From Adhaeribacter soli (lineage in GTDB: Bacteria; Bacteroidota; Bacteroidia; Cytophagales; Hymenobacteraceae): 64,000 bases of DNA. Within the stretch, counting starts at the first letter, position 1; every line of letters begins with the position of its first letter. A model generated the notes under the pieces. The model was not told the DNA's origin and made no database searches. It saw nothing but the letters and a program-made list of their open reading frames with translations. The stretch lies in the NCBI RefSeq assembly GCF_008727925.1, contig NZ_VTWT01000014.1, positions 94,503 through 158,502 on the forward strand, given 5' to 3'. The translations under genes were made by a program, and so were the position numbers. Below, piece by piece: positions 8,999-17,932 of this stretch.

Positions 8999-9471
8999 TT
9001 TTTCCCTATTATAGTTAGAAGTGCTAAAAATCCCTTTGGAAAGTTCCGGAGGGCTTTTTCATTTTTTTAGTAGTGCTTACTGTTATCAATATTCCTCCTC
9101 CCCGGTTGCCTCCCCTCCCCGGACTGTCCCCCGACAGGCCGGACTATCGCCGCACTATTCAGGTAACTCACCCACCAGACATTTTACCTTTATTAACCAC
9201 TTTATGGAAGCTTCTGCACAATACTCATTGCTGCATTGCTTCCGGCCTGTCGGGGGACAGGCCGGGGTAGAAGATTAAAATTGCCTTTTATATAGTAAAA
9301 AGATGATATGTATATACCTGGGTCCCTTGACAGGACAGCGGAAGGGTTCCTACCTGTCAGGGGAACAGGACGGGGAATGAAGCGCAGGCCGGACAATTTC
9401 TCTAAGAGCAAATCAGGGCTAATGCAGAGCAGTTTACAGATTGTTTCATGCAGGGTTTATAATCCGCTGAT
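8999..9471. other. Intergenic region with GC-rich palindromes
   Basis: About 470 bp between the ACP-like gene and the converging CUB-protein gene. No credible gene is seen. It contains two copies of a GC-rich palindrome (9119-9142 and 9242-9265, listed separately), a related imperfect repeat near 9325-9370 (TTGACAGGACAG facing CTGTCAGGGG), and a partial GGATT-type palindrome near 9453 (GGGTTTATAATCCGC). Confidence 0.55.
9119..9265. repeat. Pair of GC-rich palindromes (CCGGCCTGTC / GACAGGCCGG)
   Basis: At 9242-9265 the arms CCGGCCTGTC and GACAGGCCGG are perfect 10-bp complements around GGGG. At 9119-9142 a second copy in the opposite sense has arms CCGGACTGTC and GACAGGCCGG around CCCC, with one mismatch. 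The two elements are ~100 bp apart and are far more GC-rich than the surrounding spacer, suggesting a mobile or REP-like repeat. Confidence 0.7.
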
Positions 9472-9503
9472 AAAAAAACAGCTCCCTTTCAGGAGCTGTT
9501 TTT
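9472..9503 (-). terminator. Rho-independent terminator of the CUB-protein gene
   Basis: Stem ACAGCTCC / GGAGCTGT with loop CTTTCA, flanked by A7 on the left and T5 on the right, so it can work in both directions. It lies 40 bp past the stop of the minus-strand gene. Confidence 0.85.
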
Positions 9504-9542
9504 CATTTAAGCGAAGCGTTGGGCTAATTGCCTATCGCCAAC

Positions 9543-12500
9543 TTATTCTACAATTAACTTGCGGATATACACCTGTTCGCCGGCATTTACCCGGATCAGG
9601 TATACGCCTTTGGCAACCGAAGAAAGATCCAGCGATAACTCCGTTTCCTTGCCATTGGTTTGTAACTGCCGGCTCAGGACTTCCTGGCCGAGGGTATTGA
9701 GTACCTGCAGGCTGATTTTTGAAGCAGCGGCATTGATCTTCAAATTCACCAATCCGGAAGTCGGGTTAGGGAACAAGGTCAGGTTTGCTGCAGCATTTGC
9801 CATTTCACCCATGCCGGAAACAGTGAACTGGAAGTCAGCTGAAACCGCCGATGGGCAGCCCGTGGCATCCGTAACTTTCACGGTATAGGTACCGGAACCG
9901 GTAGCTTTAATGGTGCGGGTAGTTGCCGGTAGTAAGAAAGTGTTCCTTCTCCATTCGTAGCTGGCGCCGGCAACAGAAGACCGGAGCGAATCGGTTGGTA
10001 CCGGAATTACGGTTGGCGTTGCCGGAGCAGGTTTAACCGTCATGTTAAGCGAGGAAGTGCTGGTGCAACCATTCACCGTAACCGTATAGGTTAACGGGAA
10101 AATACCGGTACCGGAAACCGATGGATCGAATAAACCCTGTGGGTTAACCCCTACTCCGGCCCAGGTTCCGCCACCCGGCGTGAAACCGGTTAACTGCAGG
10201 GCTGCATCGTTGGCACAAAGCGATTGATCGGTACCGGCAGAAGCGGCAGGAGCAGCAGAAACGGTAATGGTTTTGGTTGCGGTTCCGGTACAGCCATTCT
10301 GGGTAACCGTGTAAGTAAGCGTTACCGTGCCTACCAGACCGGCCGACGGCGTAAAGATACCGCCAGCGCTAACACCGGAGCCAGACCAGGTACCGCCCGC
10401 CGGGCTGTAACCGGTTAACGTTACCGGAGCAGCATTGGCACAAACTGTCTGGTTGCTGCCTGCTACTACCGTTGGAATAGGGTTAATCGTAGCGATTGCA
10501 GCTGTTCTTGGGCCTTCGCAACCATATTCGTTTACCACCGCCACATAGTAAGTAGTAGTAGCCGTAAGCGCCGGCGTGGTAAAAGAAGCAGTAGTAGCGC
10601 CGGCAATGGCCGTTGCCCCCGAAGCCGTAGAATACCACTGGTACGCTCCGCCTGCAGGTGCGCCGCTGGCTGTTAAGGTGATTGCCGAATTCGGACAACC
10701 AGCTGCCCCGGTGGCAACCGCAGTTACTTTAGGCGCAACTGTTACAGAACCAGAGGCCGTTCCGGTGCAGGTACCGGAACTCACCTCTGTTAGCACGTAG
10801 GTAGTGGCAGAAGCTGGCGTTACGGTCAATACAAAAGGCGAAGAAGTAATATTGTTTGCAGTCTGTGGCGCGCCGTTAACCGTATAATTCACGGTCCAGG
10901 GTTGCTGGCCGGTAAGCGCAATGCTGATGGTTTGGCTGGCAGCACTGGTGCAGGAAGTTGAGATACTGGCAGTAGGCGTTACACACGGGTTGGTAACGGT
11001 AAAATTGCTGTTGCTTGTGGCAGTGCCTGCCGGAGTGGTAACCACAATTGGCCCGGTTACGGCGCCTATCGGGATGGTTAATACAATGGTAGTGCCGTTT
11101 ACAACCGTAAACGTTACCGGAATACCGCCTACCGTTACCGAAGTGGCGCCGGTGAAATTAGTACCCGTTAAGGTAACGCTGGTTCCGGCCGAACCGCTAT
11201 TTGGGGTAAAAGAAATAATAGTAGGTAAGGCTGGTGCTACGCAGGAAATAGTTGCTGCCCAGCCTGGTGCACTCACCGAAGCATTACTTGTAAAACGGAA
11301 CGTTAGTACTCCGGAAGCATTCGTGGCAGTTATGGCCGCCGGAATGGTAGTACCGGTATAGGTACCGATCAAAGGTGAACTAATGTTCGGACCATCGTAA
11401 GCGTAGAGGAAGTCTCCCCCATTCTCCAGGTTAAAAGCACTGAAAGTAACCCGGGCTTTCTGTCCTGTAGTTAAAGGAGTAATAGTCTGGGTAAAATTCA
11501 GGTTATACCCATAGTTGAAACTGCTGCTGGAACCTGCCGGATCGTACCAGCTGGCATTACAGGTAGTTATTGGAGCGTTGGTCATAGAAAACATACCGGC
11601 CGGAACCGAAGTAACGCAGGCAATATTAGCCGACCAACCCGGCGCTGTGCCAGAGGCGCTGCTGTAAAATTCGAAGGTAAGCTGGCCCGTTGAATTGGTT
11701 GCCGTAATGGTGCCTGGGCTTACAGTGCCAGTATAAAAATTAATAAATGGAGAGGATGTATTTGGGCCATCATAAACAGCCAGGAAGTCGACACCATTTT
11801 CAAGTTCGAAGGAAGTAAAATTAAACTGCAGCTTAGAACCCGGAGTTGATGGGGTGAACGTTTGGGTTATAGCCTGATTGTTCAAATAATTTCCGGTACT
11901 ACCCGGATCGAGGAACGTGCCGCTGCAGGTAGTAACCGGCGTAGCGCTCATTACCGTGGCTGTGGTTCCGGTTACGCAGCTAATATTGGCAACCCAGCCT
12001 TGTGCGCCGGTAGAGGCATCGCTGGTAAAGCGGAAGGTTAACACGCCGGAAGCATTCGTGGCAGTTACGGCAGCAGGCATAGTGGTGCCGGTGTAGGTAC
12101 CGATCAAAGGAGAGCTGGTATTCGGGCCGTCGTAAACATAAAGGAAATCGAAGCCACTTTCGAGGTTAAAAGAACTGAAGGTAACGCGCACTTTCTGACC
12201 TGCTGTTGCCGGCGTAATCGTTTGGGTTAGGTCTAAGTTGTCGCCATAATTGAAACTAGTGCTGGAACCCGCCGGATCGTACCAGGTAGCATTACAGGTA
12301 CTTATTGGAGCATTGGTCATACAAAACATTCCGGCCGGAGCAGAAGTTACACAAGCCACGTTTGCCGACCAGCCCGGAGCAGTACCTGAACCGTCGGTTA
12401 TGAGTACAAGCGTGAGTTGCCCGGTAGCATTGGTGGCAGTAACCGTACCCGGACTAACCGTTCCGGTATAAAAGTTAATTAAAGGTGAACTGGTATTAGG

Positions 12501-13508
12501 CCCGTCATAAATGGCCAGATAATCATACCCGGTTTCAAGATCGAAAGAAGTGAAATTCAGCTGCAGTTTGGAACCCGAAGTAGAAGGGGATAGCGTTTGG
12601 GTCAAGTTTAAATTATCGGAATAGTTGCCAATTCCCCCCGGATCGAGATAGGTGCCGCTGCAGGTGGTAACCGGGCTAGCACTCATTACCGTGGCCGTGG
12701 TTCCGGTTACACAACCGATATTGGCAACCCAACCTGGTGCACCAACGGAAGCATTACTGGTAAAACGGAAGGTTAAAACGCCGGAAGCGTTGGCTGCGGT
12801 AATGGCTGCCGGAATACTAGTGCCTGTATAAGTACCAATTAACGGTGAACTGGTGCTTGGTCCATCGTACGCGTAAAGGAAGTCCCCACCGTTCTCCAGG
12901 CTAAACGAACTAAAGGAAACACGCACCTTCTGCCCCGCCGTTGCCGGTGTAATGGTCTGTACAACGTCAGCATTGTTTCCATAGATCAGGTCTGCACTGG
13001 AGCCGGCCTGATCGTACCAGGTAGCATTACAGGTATTAAGCCCCGCAGTTGTCATAGAGAAAGTGCCGGCAGGCGGAGTAGCCACGCAGGAGAAGGTTGC
13101 CGACCAGCCTGGCGCCGACACCAGTTCATCGCTTAGAAACAAGAAAGTAAGCTGCCCGGTAGCGTTGGTAGCCGTAATGGTTCCGGGACTTACCGTGCCG
13201 GTAAATATATTTATCAGCGGTGAAGTTGTGGTTGGGCCGTCATAAATAGCTAACAGATCGTAGCCGGTTTCCAGGGTAAAGGAAGTAAAGGTTACCCTCA
13301 ACTTGGAACCAGTAGTAGACGGGGTAAAGGTTTGCAGATATTGCTGATCCAGGGGATAATCTCCGGTACCTCCCGGATCGAGGAAAGTGCCGCTACAGGT
13401 TGTAACTGGGCTTGAGCCCATGATGAACGTTTGCGCATGGGCTGGCACGATGGCAATTAAAGCCAGAAAACTGACCATAGCCATGAATGATAAGTAAAGT
13501 TTTTTCAT
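9543..13508 (-). CDS. Secreted six-CUB-domain protein with T9SS sorting domain
   Basis: A 1321-aa exported protein. A Sec signal (MKKLYLSFMAMVSFLALIAI, cleaved near AHAQ) is followed by six CUB-like domains (about residues 30-755) in strict alternation. Type A has VTTCSGTFLDPGG... with YDGPNTSSPLINFYTGTVSP; type B has TCNATWYDPAGSS... with YAYDGP and LIGTYTGT. They form three A-B pairs of ~240-265 aa. Next come an IPT/TIG domain (~757-840, FTPNSGSAGTSVTLTGTNF), Ig-like repeats with SYEW motifs, and a type A T9SS C-terminal domain (LFPNPTSGLVNL ... GVYLIRVNAGEQ). Probably cell-surface adhesion or binding; no enzyme active site is visible. Confidence 0.88.
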   Translation of the reverse strand: MKKLYLSFMAMVSFLALIAIVPAHAQTFIMGSSPVTTCSGTFLDPGGTGDYPLDQQYLQTFTPSTTGSKLRVTFTSFTLETGYDLLAIYDGPTTTSPLINIFTGTVSPGTITATNATGQLTFLFLSDELVSAPGWSATFSCVATPPAGTFSMTTAGLNTCNATWYDQAGSSADLIYGNNADVVQTITPATAGQKVRVSFSSFSLENGGDFLYAYDGPSTSSPLIGTYTGTSIPAAITAANASGVLTFRFTSNASVGAPGWVANIGCVTGTTATVMSASPVTTCSGTYLDPGGIGNYSDNLNLTQTLSPSTSGSKLQLNFTSFDLETGYDYLAIYDGPNTSSPLINFYTGTVSPGTVTATNATGQLTLVLITDGSGTAPGWSANVACVTSAPAGMFCMTNAPISTCNATWYDPAGSSTSFNYGDNLDLTQTITPATAGQKVRVTFSSFNLESGFDFLYVYDGPNTSSPLIGTYTGTTMPAAVTATNASGVLTFRFTSDASTGAQGWVANISCVTGTTATVMSATPVTTCSGTFLDPGSTGNYLNNQAITQTFTPSTPGSKLQFNFTSFELENGVDFLAVYDGPNTSSPFINFYTGTVSPGTITATNSTGQLTFEFYSSASGTAPGWSANIACVTSVPAGMFSMTNAPITTCNASWYDPAGSSSSFNYGYNLNFTQTITPLTTGQKARVTFSAFNLENGGDFLYAYDGPNISSPLIGTYTGTTIPAAITATNASGVLTFRFTSNASVSAPGWAATISCVAPALPTIISFTPNSGSAGTSVTLTGTNFTGATSVTVGGIPVTFTVVNGTTIVLTIPIGAVTGPIVVTTPAGTATSNSNFTVTNPCVTPTASISTSCTSAASQTISIALTGQQPWTVNYTVNGAPQTANNITSSPFVLTVTPASATTYVLTEVSSGTCTGTASGSVTVAPKVTAVATGAAGCPNSAITLTASGAPAGGAYQWYSTASGATAIAGATTASFTTPALTATTTYYVAVVNEYGCEGPRTAAIATINPIPTVVAGSNQTVCANAAPVTLTGYSPAGGTWSGSGVSAGGIFTPSAGLVGTVTLTYTVTQNGCTGTATKTITVSAAPAASAGTDQSLCANDAALQLTGFTPGGGTWAGVGVNPQGLFDPSVSGTGIFPLTYTVTVNGCTSTSSLNMTVKPAPATPTVIPVPTDSLRSSVAGASYEWRRNTFLLPATTRTIKATGSGTYTVKVTDATGCPSAVSADFQFTVSGMGEMANAAANLTLFPNPTSGLVNLKINAAASKISLQVLNTLGQEVLSRQLQTNGKETELSLDLSSVAKGVYLIRVNAGEQVYIRKLIVE

Positions 13509-13734
13509 GAATTATATAGTTATTAAAAGTAAAGGCAATATTAAGTAATGGTCCCCTGCCGGCAAGAAACAAATCCGATAAAACTATATAATTCCCAAGT
13601 ATAATTTTATTAAATCATGGTGAATATAGCTTTTTTTCTATTAAACAGATTGCTCTTTCGTTTTTTTCATTTTTAACAATCAATGTTATTTAAACACTCA
13701 ATATTCGGGGATTTCATCCTGAAAACCCGGGTAC

Positions 13735-13767
13735 AAAAAAGCCTGCCCCGTTTCAGGAAGCAGGCTT
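13735..13767 (-). terminator. Rho-independent terminator of the M4 peptidase gene
   Basis: Stem AAGCCTGC / GCAGGCTT around a CCCGTTTCAGGA loop, with an A-run on the left (U-tract for the minus strand). It lies just beyond the stop codon at 13790. Confidence 0.8.
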
Positions 13768-13789
13768 TACTTTTTGAGCAGAAATGCTA

Positions 13790-16723
13790 CTATTTCTGCA
13801 GGATCAATTTTTTAGTTACTAGGGCTTCGCCATCGGAGATTTGTAAGAAATACACCCCCGCAGCCATATTACGCACATCCAGTTCGGTGGCCAGCTGGCT
13901 GGCGGCGGTTACCTGTTTCTGCATAACCTTCTGGCCCAATGTATTTACAAGCATCACGGTAAGCGACTTTTTGCCGGTAAAACCGTACTGAATGGTTATC
14001 TTATCGGTAGCCGGGTTTGGATAAACGGTAAGCTGGTTTAATTCTGCCAGGTTTTCGGCCGTTCCGGTTACATTGCCAACATGTATATACGAGGCCCGGG
14101 TAAGCGTATCGGTTCCAAGCGCATTGCGGACAATAAGCCGCACACTATAAATACCGTTGCCTGGGTAAGCAATATTAGCAGGGTTCTGGTCGGTACTGGT
14201 GCTAGGGTTCCCTCCGGGGAAACTCCATTCCCAGCTGGTAGGCTGGAAATTACTGATATCGGTAAAATTAACCTTGTTGGTTGGCAATATATAGTTCCTG
14301 CTTGCCCGGAAATCCGCTTCCGGCGCTGCCGTCTGGGCAACAAACTCTACGCTATAATCCTCGAACTGCCCGGTCTGTAAAGGGCCGCATGGGGATGGCG
14401 AGGAATTAGCAACCTGGTCGGTAGCTATGCGCATTCGTAAAGGGGTATTCAGAACGGCCGTTGGCGAGGTACGCACGGGCATAATGGCTTCTACTACGAA
14501 AGGGGTAAAAACAGCGACAACCTCGTTTACCGGATCGAACGCTCCGTCGTTGTTGTAATCAATCCAGGCCCTTGCCCGCTGCGGCGTGGTTCCGGTACCA
14601 AGAGTCAGATCATACACGTTGCCGGCAATAAGCTGGGTCTTTTTATTGCAGGCAAAATCTTTGTATCCTTCCAGGGCATCGGCGCTTGTTTTAGTAAAAG
14701 TATTGAAAACAACCTTGGTGATACCCGCTCCGGATTGCGGATTAGCAGTAGCCGTCGGCTGACAGGCTGCAAGCGCCGATACGCCGTTCACCACCGTTAT
14801 GTAACCGGTCCGCTCCAGCGTGTCTGAAGTAGCGCCGCAAACCGGTGCATTTGCCACGGCAATAAGTTTAACCGGGTAGATTCCGGGGGAATTATAAACG
14901 TGGGTAGGGTTTGCCTGCGTACTGGTCTGGCCGTCGCCAAAGTCCCAGATGTACGTATTGGCGTTAAAGCTTAAATTGGAGAACGTAACGGAAGCGGGTA
15001 CTGAACAGTAATAATCGTTTTCTGCGGTAAAGGCTGCTTTCAGATTGTACGGTGTGCCCACTCCCACCGCATACCAGGCTTCCGAAACGGCCTTCGCCTC
15101 AGGAGAACATACGCCATAAAGCAGCTCTGCTTTAACCAGGCTCATGGTAGCAGCATCGGCATAATTAGAGGTAGGCGTTAAGATCATTAACGTGCTGTAG
15201 GCAATTTTTTCGGCCTTAGCCATTCCAATACCGGGAACATTATAACTATCGCCTTTATCGTTTATTCCCTGCCCCCCGTTCACCAGCAAGTAAAACCAGA
15301 AGTTTTGCACCCCGCTATTGGAGTGTACGCCGCCATTATCGGGCCCGTTCAGCGGTTTCCAGTGTTTCCCCATATAAGTATCCGGATCGGAGAACTGGTT
15401 CGGGTTCTGCATATTGCGCAAAGCCCCGCTGCCTACTACTATGTCTTCACCGATCAGGTAATTGGCATTGGAGCCCCGGCTATTAAAATCGATGGCGACG
15501 CCAAAGATATCGCTGAAAGATTCGTTCAGTGCGCCGGATTCATTGAAGTACATCAGATCCGCTGAATACTCGGTAACGCCGTGGGTAAATTCGTGCCCTA
15601 CCACATCCAGGGAAGTGAGCGGATTCATGAAAGCGCCATCGCCATCGCCGTAGGTCATGCGGGTACCATCCCAGAAAGCATTGTTAAAGCCTTGGGCAAA
15701 GTGCACGTAAGAAAGCATTACCCGGCCGGCATTGTCGAAGCTGTTCCGGTTGTGGAGCGTTTTGTAGTACTTAAAGGTCATTTCAGCGCCCCAGTGCACA
15801 TCCCCGGCTACATCGTCGTTCAGAGTGTTCCGGTTGGCCCAGATATTATCGGCGTCGGTAAATTCGGTTGCAGCCGCATACCCCATTTGGCGATTCATGT
15901 TTAAGGTCCGGATCCGGACGCCCAGGCTATCCTGGTCCAGGCGGTAAAGCCCGTTGCTTTTTTTGGTAAAAATGGTTTGCGTGCCGCTGTAGCGGGTTGT
16001 AACCGTGCCTACGTGGTGCGCATCGTGCAGGCGGTTTTCCTTGAAAAGCAGTTTGCCGGTGGCTGCGCTCAGGTAAACGATTGAACGCTCCAGGGGCTCG
16101 GTGGCATAAATATCCAGCTTATAGGCCGGCACAAAGTCGTCGGTTTCGAAATTGCCGCTAACGGGAGCATACACCAGTTCTGCCTTCGGGTAGTAAGTAG
16201 CAGCAGAATTATTAGTGATATTCTTCAGCAGTTGCTCTTCGGCCGGGTTTTGCCACATGTACGTTTTAGCGCCGATAATCCGAAGGGCTTCGCGGTAAGC
16301 ATCCTGCGCCGATAAGGTTGTGCGCAACGGCGTGGCCGGCATTTGCTTATACTCGCCGTTGCAGGAAACAACTTCCCCGTTCTTAACATGGGCAATAAAA
16401 ACCATTCCGGTAACCGGTACATTGTGGTGGTATTGCTGGTAACGTACAAGCCGGAAACCGGCCTGGTCTTCAAACGTACTGAATTCCCGCCACTCCGAGT
16501 CCGTAGTTTTCAGGTTGGTGCGCAACCATTCCGGGAAAGCGGCAGGCTGCAGGTAAGCGCCGGGTTTAAAGCGAAGGAACTGCAGCGCCTGGGTTTGCGG
16601 ATCCAGTACTACTTTTTCGGCGTTTTTATAGAAGGAAGCCGCATTCCCGTTCACATCCGATTGGCTGAAAGCGCCAAAACAGGAAAAAAGCAGGCCGGCC
16701 AGAAGGGTAGATCTCTTTATCAT
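13790..16723 (-). CDS. Secreted M4 (thermolysin-like) metallopeptidase with PKD, GEVED and T9SS domains
   Basis: A 977-aa exported zinc protease. It has a signal peptide (MIKRSTLLAGLLFSCFGAFS), an FTP/PepSY-type propeptide (~30-230) and an M4 catalytic domain with HEFTH near residue 375, the third ligand Glu in GALNESFSD, and the catalytic His in NGGVHSNSG. Then follow a PKD domain (~560-640, YIWDFGDGQTS), a GEVED domain (ARAWIDYNNDGAFDPVNE), a second PKD and a type A T9SS domain (VYPNPATDKITI ... GVYFLQISDGEA). Likely secreted for protein degradation. All key catalytic residues are present. Confidence 0.94.
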   Translation of the reverse strand: MIKRSTLLAGLLFSCFGAFSQSDVNGNAASFYKNAEKVVLDPQTQALQFLRFKPGAYLQPAAFPEWLRTNLKTTDSEWREFSTFEDQAGFRLVRYQQYHHNVPVTGMVFIAHVKNGEVVSCNGEYKQMPATPLRTTLSAQDAYREALRIIGAKTYMWQNPAEEQLLKNITNNSAATYYPKAELVYAPVSGNFETDDFVPAYKLDIYATEPLERSIVYLSAATGKLLFKENRLHDAHHVGTVTTRYSGTQTIFTKKSNGLYRLDQDSLGVRIRTLNMNRQMGYAAATEFTDADNIWANRNTLNDDVAGDVHWGAEMTFKYYKTLHNRNSFDNAGRVMLSYVHFAQGFNNAFWDGTRMTYGDGDGAFMNPLTSLDVVGHEFTHGVTEYSADLMYFNESGALNESFSDIFGVAIDFNSRGSNANYLIGEDIVVGSGALRNMQNPNQFSDPDTYMGKHWKPLNGPDNGGVHSNSGVQNFWFYLLVNGGQGINDKGDSYNVPGIGMAKAEKIAYSTLMILTPTSNYADAATMSLVKAELLYGVCSPEAKAVSEAWYAVGVGTPYNLKAAFTAENDYYCSVPASVTFSNLSFNANTYIWDFGDGQTSTQANPTHVYNSPGIYPVKLIAVANAPVCGATSDTLERTGYITVVNGVSALAACQPTATANPQSGAGITKVVFNTFTKTSADALEGYKDFACNKKTQLIAGNVYDLTLGTGTTPQRARAWIDYNNDGAFDPVNEVVAVFTPFVVEAIMPVRTSPTAVLNTPLRMRIATDQVANSSPSPCGPLQTGQFEDYSVEFVAQTAAPEADFRASRNYILPTNKVNFTDISNFQPTSWEWSFPGGNPSTSTDQNPANIAYPGNGIYSVRLIVRNALGTDTLTRASYIHVGNVTGTAENLAELNQLTVYPNPATDKITIQYGFTGKKSLTVMLVNTLGQKVMQKQVTAASQLATELDVRNMAAGVYFLQISDGEALVTKKLILQK

Positions 16724-16873
16724 AAAGCATTCATTTTTTTGGGTTTAAATATAGTTATTTAATGTTTACCTAACAACACTCAGACTAACAAGCCATTGAC
16801 CGGAAGCTGCCGCAATTTTTACTTTTCAGGCCGTTTTACCTACCATTTTGCAGGGACAACCTTTTCCGGATAT

Positions 16874-16890
16874 ACCCCTATATTAGGGGT
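16874..16890. repeat. Small inverted repeat downstream of the XRE gene
   Basis: Arms ACCCCTA / TAGGGGT around TAT, between the end of the XRE regulator gene and the start of the M4 gene. It could be a weak terminator or an operator of the M4 gene; there is no U-tract. Confidence 0.4.
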
Positions 16891-16908
16891 TAGAATTCTC
16901 GCTCAGGA

Positions 16909-17109
16909 TCAATCGCCTTCTTCCAGTTCGAAGATTTGTTCGACGGGCATTTCAAAAACCCGGGCAAGTTTAAGCGCCAGCAAGGTGGAGGGTACAAATT
17001 TTCCGGTTTCTATGGCGTGAATGGTCTGCCGCGACACGCCCAGTTTTTCCGCTAATTCCGACTGCCCGATATTCTTAATTGCCCGCTGCACTTTTACCGT
17101 ATTCTTCAT
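16909..17109 (-). CDS. XRE-family HTH regulator (YozG-like)
   Basis: A 66-aa one-domain repressor. The Cro/C1-type HTH fills the protein: IGQSELAEKLGVSRQTIHAI followed by ETGKFVPSTLLALKLARVFE. The size and the VEQIF(E/D)LE ending match the small regulators commonly encoded beside a multipass membrane protein. Its ATG lies 5 bp after the stop of that membrane gene, so the two are cotranscribed. Two GTAAAG-type dyads at the shared promoter are plausible autoregulatory operators (inference). Confidence 0.9.
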   Translation of the reverse strand: MKNTVKVQRAIKNIGQSELAEKLGVSRQTIHAIETGKFVPSTLLALKLARVFEMPVEQIFELEEGD

Positions 17110-17114
17110 CGGGT

Positions 17115-17672
17115 TTATTTAAGAACATTCAGAATTAATATGCCGGTAAGCAGTAGGGTTATAAAGATGATATAAAAAAGAAAAAATTTAGGATTCTTCT
17201 TGAGATTATCTTCTGCGCTTAAATCATTATATACCCAATCAGTATTTAGATGCAAACCAATATTGAAAATTACCTGGTAAGTAAGTAAAGGAGCCACTAT
17301 CACCATTAGAACAAGCGCCAGCGTGGAGCCTTTAGCCATTAAGGACATTCCCAGATCATCTATCATTAAGGGAGAAAAAGATGAGAATAAACCAATAAAA
17401 CACATCAGGACCATTCCGCGCAAGGCAGTATAACGAACGAGCTGTACGCGTTCGTCATCGATTTTCTCTTTACTGAAACTAAGCATAAATAACCCTATAG
17501 AGAAAAGCCACAATAGAGAAACCAATTGTTTTTCCGGTGAAAAGACTTTTAATAAAAAAGTGGGTCCAGCAAGAGTATAAATTAACAATAATAAAAGAGA
17601 TACAATTGAAATAGCTAAGCCGACAAATTTACCCCAATAGCCTTGCAAAGGAAATAATGTGAAGTAGTTCAT
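17115..17672 (-). CDS. Small multipass membrane protein paired with XRE regulator
   Basis: A 185-aa protein with about five hydrophobic segments: GKFVGLAISIVSLLLLLIYT, LVSLLWLFSIGLFML, ALRGMVLMCFIGLFSSF, LALVLMVIVAPLLTYQVIF and FFLFYIIFITLLLTGILIL. A charged cytoplasmic loop (SKEKIDDERVQLVRY) is reminiscent of DUF2178-type partners of YozG-like regulators. No catalytic motif is visible. It is first in a two-gene operon with the XRE gene. It may be a sensor or the regulated target; function unknown. Confidence 0.75.
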   Translation of the reverse strand: MNYFTLFPLQGYWGKFVGLAISIVSLLLLLIYTLAGPTFLLKVFSPEKQLVSLLWLFSIGLFMLSFSKEKIDDERVQLVRYTALRGMVLMCFIGLFSSFSPLMIDDLGMSLMAKGSTLALVLMVIVAPLLTYQVIFNIGLHLNTDWVYNDLSAEDNLKKNPKFFLFYIIFITLLLTGILILNVLK

Positions 17673-17678
17673 TGTTTT

Positions 17679-17714
17679 GTAAAGTTAATTTGTCTTACGT
17701 AAAGTTTGCTTTAC
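17679..17714 (-). promoter_or_regulatory. Tandem operator-like dyads GTAAAG...CTTTAC
   Basis: A perfect dyad, GTAAAG-TTTG-CTTTAC, lies at 17699-17714. A second imperfect one, GTAAAG-N9-CTTAC, lies at 17679-17698. The pair sits between the -7 box and the start codon of the membrane protein gene, the expected place for repression by the cotranscribed XRE protein. Confidence 0.55.
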
Positions 17715-17744
17715 AAATGTAATCTATAATTCACATATAGCAAA
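17714..17744 (-). promoter_or_regulatory. Bacteroidota promoter of the membrane protein/XRE operon
   Basis: On the minus strand, TTTG (17744-17741), a 19-nt spacer and TACATTTG (17721-17714) match -33 TTTG / -7 TAnnTTTG exactly. It lies about 42 nt upstream of the ATG at 17672 and overlaps the perfect dyad by one base. Confidence 0.7.
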
Positions 17745-17848
17745 TATTATTGTTTATTTTTTTTTACTTGTTATTTCAAGAAGATTCTCTGCTTATTTAG
17801 TTAAACAAATACACTTTCTGAAGGGTATTGGAAGCAGATACTAGTCAA

Positions 17849-17882
17849 TAAAAAAGCCAGACCCCAAGGCCTGGCTTTTTTT
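17849..17882 (-). terminator. Rho-independent terminator of the type B T9SS protein gene
   Basis: A-run, stem AAGCCAG / CTGGCTT around a CCCCAAGGC-rich loop, then a T-run. Located between the minus-strand stop at 17933 and the promoter of the XRE operon. Confidence 0.8.
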
Positions 17883-17932
17883 ATTGGAGAAGCTAGCGTT
17901 TTGCACCAGATCAAGAACCCGGATATAATTGG

